From Cyclobacteriaceae bacterium (GTDB lineage Bacteria; Bacteroidota; Bacteroidia; Cytophagales; Cyclobacteriaceae): 8,184 bases of DNA. The notes under the pieces were generated by a model. The model was not told the origin of the DNA, did not search any database, and worked only from the letters and a program-made list of their open reading frames with translations. The stretch spans positions 1-8,184 of the forward strand of contig JALOMY010000123.1 in NCBI GenBank assembly GCA_025455225.1. The letters are read 5' to 3'. The position numbers were made by a program, and so were the translations under genes. This document shows, piece by piece, positions 1 to 5,523 of the stretch (positions within the stretch are counted from its first letter, which is position 1; the number at the start of each line of letters is the position of its first letter).

Positions 1-380
1 TCCGGAATATTGTGCTTGCGAAGAATCTCCTGCATCTGGGGTAACCAGCGATTGGCCCGTTTCATCAAAAAGAGTGTATTGCTGTGCAGATAGACGTTAA
101 TCTGTAACTCACGGTCAAGCCGTTCAAGAACATCAGGTATTTCAAGAGGAACCGACTCACCGGCAAAACTCAGATCCGATGGTAAGTCATATGAAATCGC
201 AGTAAAGGGAGGAACCGAACCATTCCATTCGGACGGAACCAGTGTGCCATCCTGCATCCTTTTTGACTGATCGCTTTCTGCCAAAAGCTGCTTCATGCGA
301 TCGTTGGAGTACCGCACATAACCCAGCACAATGATCAACGCCAGTATAGAAATCAGTAAAGGAAAGTTACGCTCGATCAT
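1..380 (-). CDS. Membrane-anchored lytic murein transglycosylase, N-terminal part (cut by the left edge)
   Basis: Only the first 126 residues are visible; the gene runs off the left edge. Residues 6-22 form a single hydrophobic segment after a short MIER start, so the protein is probably a signal-anchored or exported cell-envelope enzyme. Residues 71-79 (SFAGESVPL), the following DVLERLDREL stretch and NTLFLMKRANRW at 101-112 match, from memory, the helical region that precedes the SLT catalytic domain in MltD-like lytic transglycosylases of Bacteroidota. These enzymes cleave the MurNAc-GlcNAc bond of peptidoglycan, leaving 1,6-anhydro-MurNAc ends. The catalytic glutamate (usually in an ESG motif shortly after the 'NGIP' position) lies beyond the edge, so activity cannot be judged. 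The ATG start fits the anchor and is preceded by TTGAGGATT, one of the few purine-rich Shine-Dalgarno-like stretches in the window. It lies 59 bases downstream of the LOG gene with no terminator between, so co-transcription is possible. Confidence 0.82.
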   Translation of the reverse strand, partial: MIERNFPLLISILALIIVLGYVRYSNDRMKQLLAESDQSKRMQDGTLVPSEWNGSVPPFTAISYDLPSDLSFAGESVPLEIPDVLERLDRELQINVYLHSNTLFLMKRANRWLPQMQEILRKHNIP

Positions 381-439
381 AATCCTCAATCAACCCATTC
401 CATTCTCTTCCGATAAATACGATACTTTATTATGTTCTT

Positions 440-1216
440 TCAGAAATTCGGAGCCAGTAAATATTTCGAATAGAAATCATCAATCACTTTAACGGCATCT
501 TCCGGTGTATCGACCAGGTTAAACAAATCCAGATCTTCCTCGCTGATCATGCCTTCTTCAATCAGTACGTCCTTCACCCATTTCAACCAGCCCTGCCAGA
601 ATTTTTTGCCAACCATCACAATCGGGAAACGGCCTATCTTCTTGGTTTGAATCAATGTTAACGCTTCCGTTAGCTCATCCAGCGTTCCAAATCCGCCAGG
701 CATTACAATAAATCCCTGCGAATATTTTACAAACATCACTTTTCGTACGAAGAAATAATCGAATGTGATGAGTTTATCCGGATCGATGTAAATATTTCCC
801 TTTTGTTCGAAAGGAAGAAAAATATTCAGACCAACGGACTTACCGCCTGCCCGGTGTGCACCCTTATTGCCGGCCTCCATAATGCCCGGACCCCCACCGG
901 TAATTACACCATAACCGTGTTGTACCAGGTGATACGCAATATCTTCGGCTGTTTTATAATAAGCATGACTTGGGCGTGTGCGGGCTGAACCGAAAATGGT
1001 AACACAGGGGCCAATCTTGGCAAGCTTTTCCATTCCTTCAACAAACTCGCTCATCACCTTAAAGATCATCCAGCTGTTGGCACCTTTGATCTCAGCCCAA
1101 TCCTTGTCTTTAAAGGCCTTTCGGATGCGATGTTCTTCTTCAATGGCTTGTTGAATTAAATCGGCATCCGATTTTTTATTGTTGCTTTTAGAATGGTCTT
1201 TCTTCTTTGTTTTCAT
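440..1216 (-). CDS. LOG-family protein (TIGR00730), putative nucleoside 5'-monophosphate phosphoribohydrolase
   Basis: A 258-residue cytosolic protein with a Rossmann-like lysine-decarboxylase-like fold of the LOG family. Both signature motifs are intact: GGGPGIMEA at 107-115 and PGGFGTLDE at 173-181. VRK at 157-159 supplies the expected catalytic Arg, and Glu181 is the expected catalytic acid. Family members hydrolyse the N-glycosidic bond of AMP or cytokinin riboside monophosphates to ribose 5-phosphate and free base; many carry an old 'lysine decarboxylase' label that is not correct. The conserved core starts at about residue 71 (CVTIFGSAR). The first 65 residues are a Lys/Asp/Glu-rich extension absent from the short plant-type LOGs but seen in longer bacterial members. 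The ATG start is accepted because the extension has normal coding character, although a later start is not excluded. The bacterial role is probably purine salvage or turnover; cytokinin production is not implied. It sits 56 bases downstream of the SDR gene on the same strand. Confidence 0.92.
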   Translation of the reverse strand: MKTKKKDHSKSNNKKSDADLIQQAIEEEHRIRKAFKDKDWAEIKGANSWMIFKVMSEFVEGMEKLAKIGPCVTIFGSARTRPSHAYYKTAEDIAYHLVQHGYGVITGGGPGIMEAGNKGAHRAGGKSVGLNIFLPFEQKGNIYIDPDKLITFDYFFVRKVMFVKYSQGFIVMPGGFGTLDELTEALTLIQTKKIGRFPIVMVGKKFWQGWLKWVKDVLIEEGMISEEDLDLFNLVDTPEDAVKVIDDFYSKYLLAPNF

Positions 1217-1272
1217 CGTGCATATCTGTAAACCCGAAATATACGAGTATACGGATTAATTGATGATTGTAA

Positions 1273-2190
1273 TCAACCCGGGCGGGCCAGCAAATTGCGA
1301 ACAGCCTCCGGAAGATGAGGATATTTAAATGTAAATCCTGCTTTTACAATTTTATCAGCCGACACTTTGTTTCCATTCAATACCAGGTTGGCCATTTCGC
1401 CCAGCATTATTCTCATTACAAAAGCAGGAATATTCGGCAGGAGTAAGGGTCGCCTGAGAACATTGGCGATGCATCTTGTAAGCTCCCGGTTGCTGACGTA
1501 GTGCGGTGTAACACCATTGTAAGCTCCTTTTATTGAATCATTTTCAAGTGCAAAAATAAACAATGCACATAAATCATCCAGATGAATCCAGCTGATTGCC
1601 TGATCACCGCTTCCCAGAGGTGCACCTGCAAACAATCGAACTGGTTTAGCAATCTCTTTCAAGGCTCCACCCTTTTCGCTCAACACAATGCCCACTCTTA
1701 TTTTTACTGTGCGGATATTCAGATTTTCAATCATGTCAACTTCGGCCTCCCATTTTCTGACTACCTCCGCTAAAAAATCACGACCACTTTCGTCTTCCTC
1801 GGTATATACTTTTTCAGCTTTTTCAAATCCATAATACCCAATGGCTGAAGCAGAGATAAACGACTTTACCTGGTTAGGCTTATTTTTCAATGTATGATAA
1901 AGCAATGCAGTTGAATGGGTACGGCTCTCCAGGATCTCCCGTTTCCGTTTTTCGGTCCAGGGTTCATCAGCTATGCCTGCACCGGCTAGGTGTATAATGG
2001 AATCCACCGCTTCCAACGCACCTTCTTCAATGTAGTTGCTGGCAATATCCCACACAAAAGCCGGAACATTTCCTTGTCGTTTCTTCCGACCCAGATGACG
2101 CACCAAATAACCCTTTTGAACAAGAAGTTCCGTTAATCGGGAGCCAATCAAACCCGTGGCACCGGTAATCAGTATGGTTTTTGGAATCAA
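1273..2190 (-). CDS. TIGR01777-family atypical SDR (YfcH-like 'epimerase family' protein)
   Basis: A 305-residue NAD(P)-binding protein. The glycine-rich motif GATGLIG at 10-16 follows a first beta strand. Other marks of the TIGR01777 group are IIHLAGAGIADEPWTEKRK (65-83), SASAIGYYG (113-121), the RVGIVLSEKGGAL stretch (165-177) and WIHLDDL (201-207). Residues from about 250 match the C-terminal DUF1731 helix region. Proteins of this group are atypical SDRs whose reaction is not established and which usually lack the classical active site; a Y120-x3-K124 spacing is present here but may be chance. The first codon is TTG: no in-frame ATG exists between the upstream stop (TAG at 2212-2214) and well past the nucleotide-binding motif, so TTG is the only start that keeps the first beta strand. 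Length is typical of the family. It diverges from the coiled-coil gene and may lead a minus-strand run with the LOG and transglycosylase genes. Its own promoter would have to lie inside the neighbouring coding sequence, and I found no clear -7 box. Confidence 0.9.
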   Translation of the reverse strand: MIPKTILITGATGLIGSRLTELLVQKGYLVRHLGRKKRQGNVPAFVWDIASNYIEEGALEAVDSIIHLAGAGIADEPWTEKRKREILESRTHSTALLYHTLKNKPNQVKSFISASAIGYYGFEKAEKVYTEEDESGRDFLAEVVRKWEAEVDMIENLNIRTVKIRVGIVLSEKGGALKEIAKPVRLFAGAPLGSGDQAISWIHLDDLCALFIFALENDSIKGAYNGVTPHYVSNRELTRCIANVLRRPLLLPNIPAFVMRIMLGEMANLVLNGNKVSADKIVKAGFTFKYPHLPEAVRNLLARPG

Positions 2191-2209
2191 TTTTGTTGGA
2201 TTAGTTTTA
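2188..2209 (+). promoter_or_regulatory. Candidate promoter of the coiled-coil protein gene (Bacteroidota type)
   Basis: The 39-base divergent gap holds TAGTTTTA at 2202-2209, one mismatch from the Bacteroidota -7 consensus TAnnTTTG. TTTG at 2180-2183 lies 18 bases upstream, a plausible -33 element that falls inside the start of the divergent SDR gene. A second near match, CAATTTTG at 2188-2195, has no good -33 element. Either would give a short leader of about 15-30 bases. Both are imperfect, so the call is weak. Confidence 0.28.
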
Positions 2210-2229
2210 CACTATTAACAATCTGTAAC

Positions 2230-2928
2230 ATGAATATGCTTAAAAAGTTTACCCAATACCTGATCGTTGTTCTGGCCTTGCCTGTTCTGGCGCAATCAGT
2301 AAAAGTAAACAAAGAAGCCTCGATGATAAAAGGCGACAAGGCCGATGGATATGCTGTTGAACTTGAAGGTACCAGCGAGGAAGTAACCAGCGCCCTTAAT
2401 AAATACATGAAATCATTTGCCAAACTGAAGCTTGGGGCCAACCCCATGACTACGAGTGAAGCGGTTATCAATGGAACTTCATATAAAAGTCCGGTGTATG
2501 GAATGGTGAAAGAAAAAGGCCAAGGTGCTGAAGCCTGGATGGGAATAAAATCTGGCGAATGGACCAGTGAAGAAGATGCAGAAAAAGTGTTGAAGCAGTT
2601 GGACCGGATGATGTATGATTTCGGAGTTAAGTATTACCGCGATAAAATCCAGGTACAGATTGATGAATCAACCCGTGCGTTACAAGCTGTGGAAAGACAA
2701 CAACAGCGACTGGTTACTGAGAACAAGAATCTCAATCTGAAAATGGAGAATAACCAAAAAGAAAAAATACAACTCGAAAAATCACTGGAGACTAATAAGC
2801 TCGAGAATCAGAATCTTCTGTTAAAAATTGAACAGAACAAAAAAAGCCAGGATTCTGTTGGGGTAGCTGCTGACCAGATTAAAAAAGTGGTCGAAATGCA
2901 TAAAGAAAGACAGAAGAAAGTTAATTAA
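2230..2928 (+). CDS. Secreted coiled-coil protein of unknown function
   Basis: I do not recognise a named family. The 232-residue product begins with a signal peptide: Lys5-Lys6, a hydrophobic stretch at 10-20 and a likely signal peptidase I cut after VLA at 19-21, leaving a mature N-terminal Gln. The protein is therefore periplasmic or secreted; there is no lipobox and no second membrane segment. Residues 24-137 look like a small globular domain with alternating strands and helices (GTSEEVTSALNKYMKSFAKL at 47-66, then WMGIKSGEW at 103-111). From about 138 to 205 the sequence is Gln/Glu/Lys/Asn-rich with leucines at heptad-like spacing, a probable coiled coil, and it ends in a basic tail. Met1 and Met3 are both ATG; either gives a good signal peptide. 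It is the only plus-strand gene here and converges on the next gene with overlapping stop codons. A role in envelope structure or in scaffolding a partner is possible, but nothing in the sequence fixes it. Confidence 0.8.
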   Translation: MNMLKKFTQYLIVVLALPVLAQSVKVNKEASMIKGDKADGYAVELEGTSEEVTSALNKYMKSFAKLKLGANPMTTSEAVINGTSYKSPVYGMVKEKGQGAEAWMGIKSGEWTSEEDAEKVLKQLDRMMYDFGVKYYRDKIQVQIDESTRALQAVERQQQRLVTENKNLNLKMENNQKEKIQLEKSLETNKLENQNLLLKIEQNKKSQDSVGVAADQIKKVVEMHKERQKKVN

Positions 2929-3551
2929 TGCGATTGCTTTTTAGTTAGCGAATCCCGGTCCCGGCTTTCATAAACCATTTCTTCAACAGAACCGTATTGT
3001 TTTGATTTCCAGATGCGGTCTTTCTTATCAAAGTATACATTTTCATCCGGAAACTCGATGTAATTGAATCCGGCAGTAGCAGCGTAATAGGGTGTTAAAT
3101 CTTTTCCATTAACCATCAGGTCGAACAGGTACCGGCTTCTCTCCAGCATATCAGCTTTTGGCAATTTCCAGGTACGAAATACTTCTTCATAATCAACCAG
3201 CTGGCGATTTTCATCGAACCGCATGCGGCCGCCTGTGGCAACCCATTTCTCCTGAATGCTCGGAGCAATCCGGGAGATAAGAAAAAAATGTTCGCCTTGT
3301 TTATCAATGAAGTAAGCGATCAGTTCATGCTGATCAACCTGTTCCTCATAATGTGTATCATAAACGGAATCGAATTTTACGGTGTCAACAACTCTTCTTG
3401 GTGCCTTGCCTGCATACCGTACTATGGTCTTTTTGATTTGCTGCAATTCATCAACTGATAAGTAGCGATCCGGAGAATAATCTGCTTTCTCCTTCTTGCA
3501 GGAGGTAAAAAAAATCAATAGAAATAAAATTGTCAGAATGGAGAACCGCAT
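2925..3551 (-). CDS. Orphan lipoprotein of unknown function
   Basis: About 208 residues from the chosen ATG. The N-terminus MRFSILTILFLLIFFTSC is a lipoprotein signal peptide with Cys18 as the likely lipidated residue; the residues before it (FTS) are a loose Bacteroidota-type lipobox. The next residues, KKEK, are mixed rather than acidic, so there is no strong surface-export signal, and a periplasm-facing outer-membrane position is more likely. The mature part is mixed alpha/beta, rich in aromatic and charged residues, with no motif I recognise (features include ATGGRMRFDENRQLVDYEE and PYYAATAGFNYIEFPDENVYF). The reading frame opens upstream with TTG at 3578 and another ATG at 3560. The TTG lies inside a perfect TACCTTTG box at 3576-3583 and directly after a terminator U-tract, so it is an unlikely start; 3551 gives the most typical signal peptide and 3560 remains possible. 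The stop overlaps that of the convergent coiled-coil gene. Confidence 0.78.
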   Translation of the reverse strand: MRFSILTILFLLIFFTSCKKEKADYSPDRYLSVDELQQIKKTIVRYAGKAPRRVVDTVKFDSVYDTHYEEQVDQHELIAYFIDKQGEHFFLISRIAPSIQEKWVATGGRMRFDENRQLVDYEEVFRTWKLPKADMLERSRYLFDLMVNGKDLTPYYAATAGFNYIEFPDENVYFDKKDRIWKSKQYGSVEEMVYESRDRDSLTKKQSH

Positions 3552-3575
3552 GATGATCATTAAAAAATGCTTGTA

Positions 3576-3583
3576 CAAAGGTA
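3576..3583 (-). promoter_or_regulatory. Perfect TAnnTTTG -7 box before the orphan lipoprotein
   Basis: On the minus strand this reads TACCTTTG, an exact match to the Bacteroidota -7 consensus. Its first bases overlap the end of the upstream terminator's U-tract. Initiation a few bases downstream would give a leader of roughly 10-20 bases to ATG 3560 or 3551. No TTTG/TTG -33 element is visible at 17-23 bases upstream, where the terminator stem lies, so the promoter rests on the -7 box and position alone. Confidence 0.42.
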
Positions 3584-3614
3584 AAAAAGAAGACCCGCCT
3601 GTTGGCGAGTCTTC
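3583..3614 (-). terminator. Intrinsic terminator of the beta-helix lipoprotein gene
   Basis: In the minus-strand RNA, GAAGACUCGCC (3614-3604) pairs with GGCGGGUCUUC (3599-3589) to form an 11-bp stem with one U-G wobble around the four-base loop AACA, followed by six U (3588-3583). The same position is a C-A mismatch in the plus-strand RNA, which also lacks the U-tract, so the element works leftwards. It starts 28 bases after the stop codon of the beta-helix lipoprotein. Confidence 0.92.
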
Positions 3615-3642
3615 CCATGAATTTATGTTCGTTAATTAGTGA

Positions 3643-5364
3643 TTAATAGACTTTTGAAATCGGTCTGAATTCAGCCCAACCATCAGTCCAGTCTGAAGTT
3701 GTATCAAATGCACCACGATACGTTGTAGTGGTAAAGAAACCTCCTCCAAGCTTCGGATTTGTAAAGTCTGCACCGGCTGCCAGTGTTGCCGTGCCACTGC
3801 TTAAGGTAAAATCAGGGTTGGTAGGATACGTAGCAATTTGATAACGGGCAAAGAAGTTATCGATGCGCAAGCCAAGGTCAGTGTAGAACTGAGTTTGGTT
3901 GGCGTCATTGGCTGGGATTGCCACCGCAGTATTATCAGTCTCCCAATACGCTTGAACTGCTGCAACATCAACACCGCTTCCAGCTGCATAACGCGTGGCT
4001 GTTGGGGCAATTAATACGTTCTTTGACAACACACCTGTTCCACCCTGATACTGGGCGAGGACGGAGGCCTGGTTGAAACGAAGACCGGTAGGGAAACCTC
4101 CGATTACGGAGTTGAATATTGAAACAGCTGTTCTTCTGCGTAAGTCCATGGAGTGAACATTATTAGCTGATATGGAACGACCGGTACGATCAACAGGGCC
4201 ATAAACTGTAACGTTTGAGAATGTTCCGGTTGTGTAAGTGCCTGCCCCGGTATCGGTATCCTGCGGACCATTATCACATTCGAAGGCATTTGACTGAGAC
4301 TGGTCAGCATAGAACGGGTTGCGTACCGCTAATGCAAACTGAACTTTACCACTGTATCCGTAATCCACATCAAAATCATCATCCCATGTTGAGAGAGAAA
4401 TCAGATACTTGCCGTTAACGGTTCCGCCAAACCACTCAAAGCCATCATCACCACCAAACGATACCTGAACGTTTTCAAATGTTGTTCCGCTTCCAATACC
4501 ACCCAGGGTGATTGAGTTGGTTTCGTTATTGGGCGATAGTTCAATACCGGCATATTCTACGCGTAAGTAGGTAATGGTACCTGAACTCTCAGCATCATTG
4601 GTTCGTACATTGGAACCAAAATATTTCGGAGGATCAATTCCTTCAATGTTTGGAGATTGACCGGCTGCGTTCTGATCACTTACGTTCTGATTGGTGAAGG
4701 CTCTTCCGAGAAGAACCAATCCTCCCCAGTCTCCTTTATCGCGCTCATTAATATTTTGAGCGGAGGTCATCACCACAGGCGCATTGACAGTTCCGTTAAC
4801 ATTAAGAATTCCGCCTTTTTCTACAACGAGTGTACCCTTCGTTGCCTTATCACCAAGAATTACCGTACCTGCGGGAATGGTAAGGGTTACACCAGCAGGC
4901 ACAAAGGTTTGGCCTTTGATGATGTAGCGCTTCAGAGGATCCAGGGTTTGGGTTGTTAAATTACCCGGACCGATTTGAATCACAGGATCATTTACCTGCA
5001 CTGAAACGTTGGCTATCTGAGAAGAGAGATTTTTACTGTCGGTAGCCTGAAGTGTAATTACAACAGTTGAACCGATTACGGCATTGGCCGGGATAGTATA
5101 ATCAATGGTTTGGGTGGAAGAAGTCTGGCCACCGAGATCAATGGAAGCAATACTTGTCGCTCCAACGAATGCATTTAATTGTTCTCCACCGTTCGGAGCA
5201 GTAACCGTTACTTCAAAGCTGATTTCATCACCAGGTAATGCTGAAGTAGGTGCTCCTGCAACTGAAAGTGTTGGTGCTGGTTTAATTTCTTCTTCATCAT
5301 CACAACCCACAATAAACAGCAGGGGACTGATGAACAACATGAATTTAAGGATTTGCTTGTTCAT
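3643..5364 (-). CDS. Surface-type lipoprotein with Ig-like domain and predicted parallel beta-helix
   Basis: A 573-residue lipoprotein. Signal peptide residues 1-20 end in LLFIVG before Cys21, and the next residues are DDEEE, an acidic run of the type that acts as a lipoprotein export signal to the cell surface in Bacteroidota. Residues about 30-127 look like an Ig/cadherin-like beta-sandwich, ending in ATDSKNLSSQ...VSVQV. From about 137 the pattern is a right-handed beta-helix: PAGVTLTIPAGTVILGD (156-172), GTLVVEKGGILNVNG (177-191), then DWGGLVLLGRA (212-222). Acidic clusters GGDDGFEWFGG (304-314) and WDDDFDVDYG (327-336) may bind calcium or a ligand. The protein ends in DWTDGWAEFRP (558-568), which I recall as a common end of this Bacteroidota family; there is no type IX secretion domain. 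It follows the TonB-dependent receptor on the same strand, where a SusD would sit in a SusCD pair, which suggests a surface partner role. No catalytic triad is evident. The ATG start fits the signal peptide. Confidence 0.85.
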   Translation of the reverse strand: MNKQILKFMLFISPLLFIVGCDDEEEIKPAPTLSVAGAPTSALPGDEISFEVTVTAPNGGEQLNAFVGATSIASIDLGGQTSSTQTIDYTIPANAVIGSTVVITLQATDSKNLSSQIANVSVQVNDPVIQIGPGNLTTQTLDPLKRYIIKGQTFVPAGVTLTIPAGTVILGDKATKGTLVVEKGGILNVNGTVNAPVVMTSAQNINERDKGDWGGLVLLGRAFTNQNVSDQNAAGQSPNIEGIDPPKYFGSNVRTNDAESSGTITYLRVEYAGIELSPNNETNSITLGGIGSGTTFENVQVSFGGDDGFEWFGGTVNGKYLISLSTWDDDFDVDYGYSGKVQFALAVRNPFYADQSQSNAFECDNGPQDTDTGAGTYTTGTFSNVTVYGPVDRTGRSISANNVHSMDLRRRTAVSIFNSVIGGFPTGLRFNQASVLAQYQGGTGVLSKNVLIAPTATRYAAGSGVDVAAVQAYWETDNTAVAIPANDANQTQFYTDLGLRIDNFFARYQIATYPTNPDFTLSSGTATLAAGADFTNPKLGGGFFTTTTYRGAFDTTSDWTDGWAEFRPISKVY

Positions 5365-5399
5365 TATTCTTTAGTTTAGTTAGTAATTCTAAGGCGGCT

Positions 5400-5407
5400 C
5401 AAAATTA
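5400..5407 (-). promoter_or_regulatory. Perfect TAnnTTTG -7 box before the beta-helix lipoprotein
   Basis: On the minus strand this reads TAATTTTG, an exact match to the Bacteroidota -7 consensus, 35 bases before the ATG. It lies between the receptor's terminator and the lipoprotein gene, as expected for an independent promoter. The -33 region is poor (only TTAAC- and TTAG-like sequences at roughly the right distance). The leader below it is A-rich, with ACTAA/CTAAA near-repeats and an AAAGAATA stretch before the ATG but no Shine-Dalgarno sequence. Confidence 0.48.
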
Positions 5408-5466
5408 GACGAGCATCACTAACTGTCTGTTAATCCAGTTTTAACAAATCATTACGGGAAGCCAAT

Positions 5467-5501
5467 AAAAAAGCCGCATGTCCATGGTTTGACATACGGC
5501 T
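5467..5501 (-). terminator. Intrinsic terminator of the TonB-dependent receptor gene
   Basis: In the minus-strand RNA, AGCCGUAUGUC (5501-5491) pairs with GACAUGCGGCU (5482-5472) as an 11-bp stem with one U-G wobble around an eight-base loop, and the stem runs into UUUUUU (5472-5467, sharing one base). In the plus-strand RNA the wobble becomes a C-A mismatch and there is no U-tract. It begins 22 bases after the receptor's stop codon and so separates the receptor from the lipoprotein gene. Confidence 0.92.
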
Positions 5502-5523
5502 CTTAACAATTCGTTAATGTTGC

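Noticed and set aside
440..1216. Lysine decarboxylase or cytokinin biosynthesis
   Set aside because: The PGGxGT-E motif defines the LOG phosphoribohydrolase group; 'lysine decarboxylase' is a legacy label, and no prenyltransferase gene is present to support cytokinin synthesis.
1236..1253. TATATTTC-like -7 box and TATACG direct repeat upstream of the LOG gene
   Set aside because: The box has a mismatch at a key base and no -33 partner at a usable distance; a six-base repeat in an AT-rich gap is expected by chance.
1260..1276. Small inverted repeat TTGAT/ATCAA at the end of the SDR gene
   Set aside because: The stem is only 5 bp and AT-rich, with no U-tract on either strand, so it is not a credible terminator.
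3576..3578. TTG as the start of the orphan lipoprotein
   Set aside because: It sits inside an exact -7 promoter box and just after a terminator U-tract, and it would put nine extra residues before a signal peptide that is already complete from ATG 3551.
3643..5364. SusD-type lipoprotein or pectate-lyase-type enzyme
   Set aside because: There is no SusD-like helical repeat pattern, and although a beta-helix is predicted I see no lyase active-site motif; the safer call is a beta-helix lipoprotein of unknown role.
5371..5384. Tandem TTAGT-like repeat in the leader of the beta-helix lipoprotein gene
   Set aside because: Fewer than three copies of a five-base unit in an AT-rich leader; too short to call a repeat or an operator.
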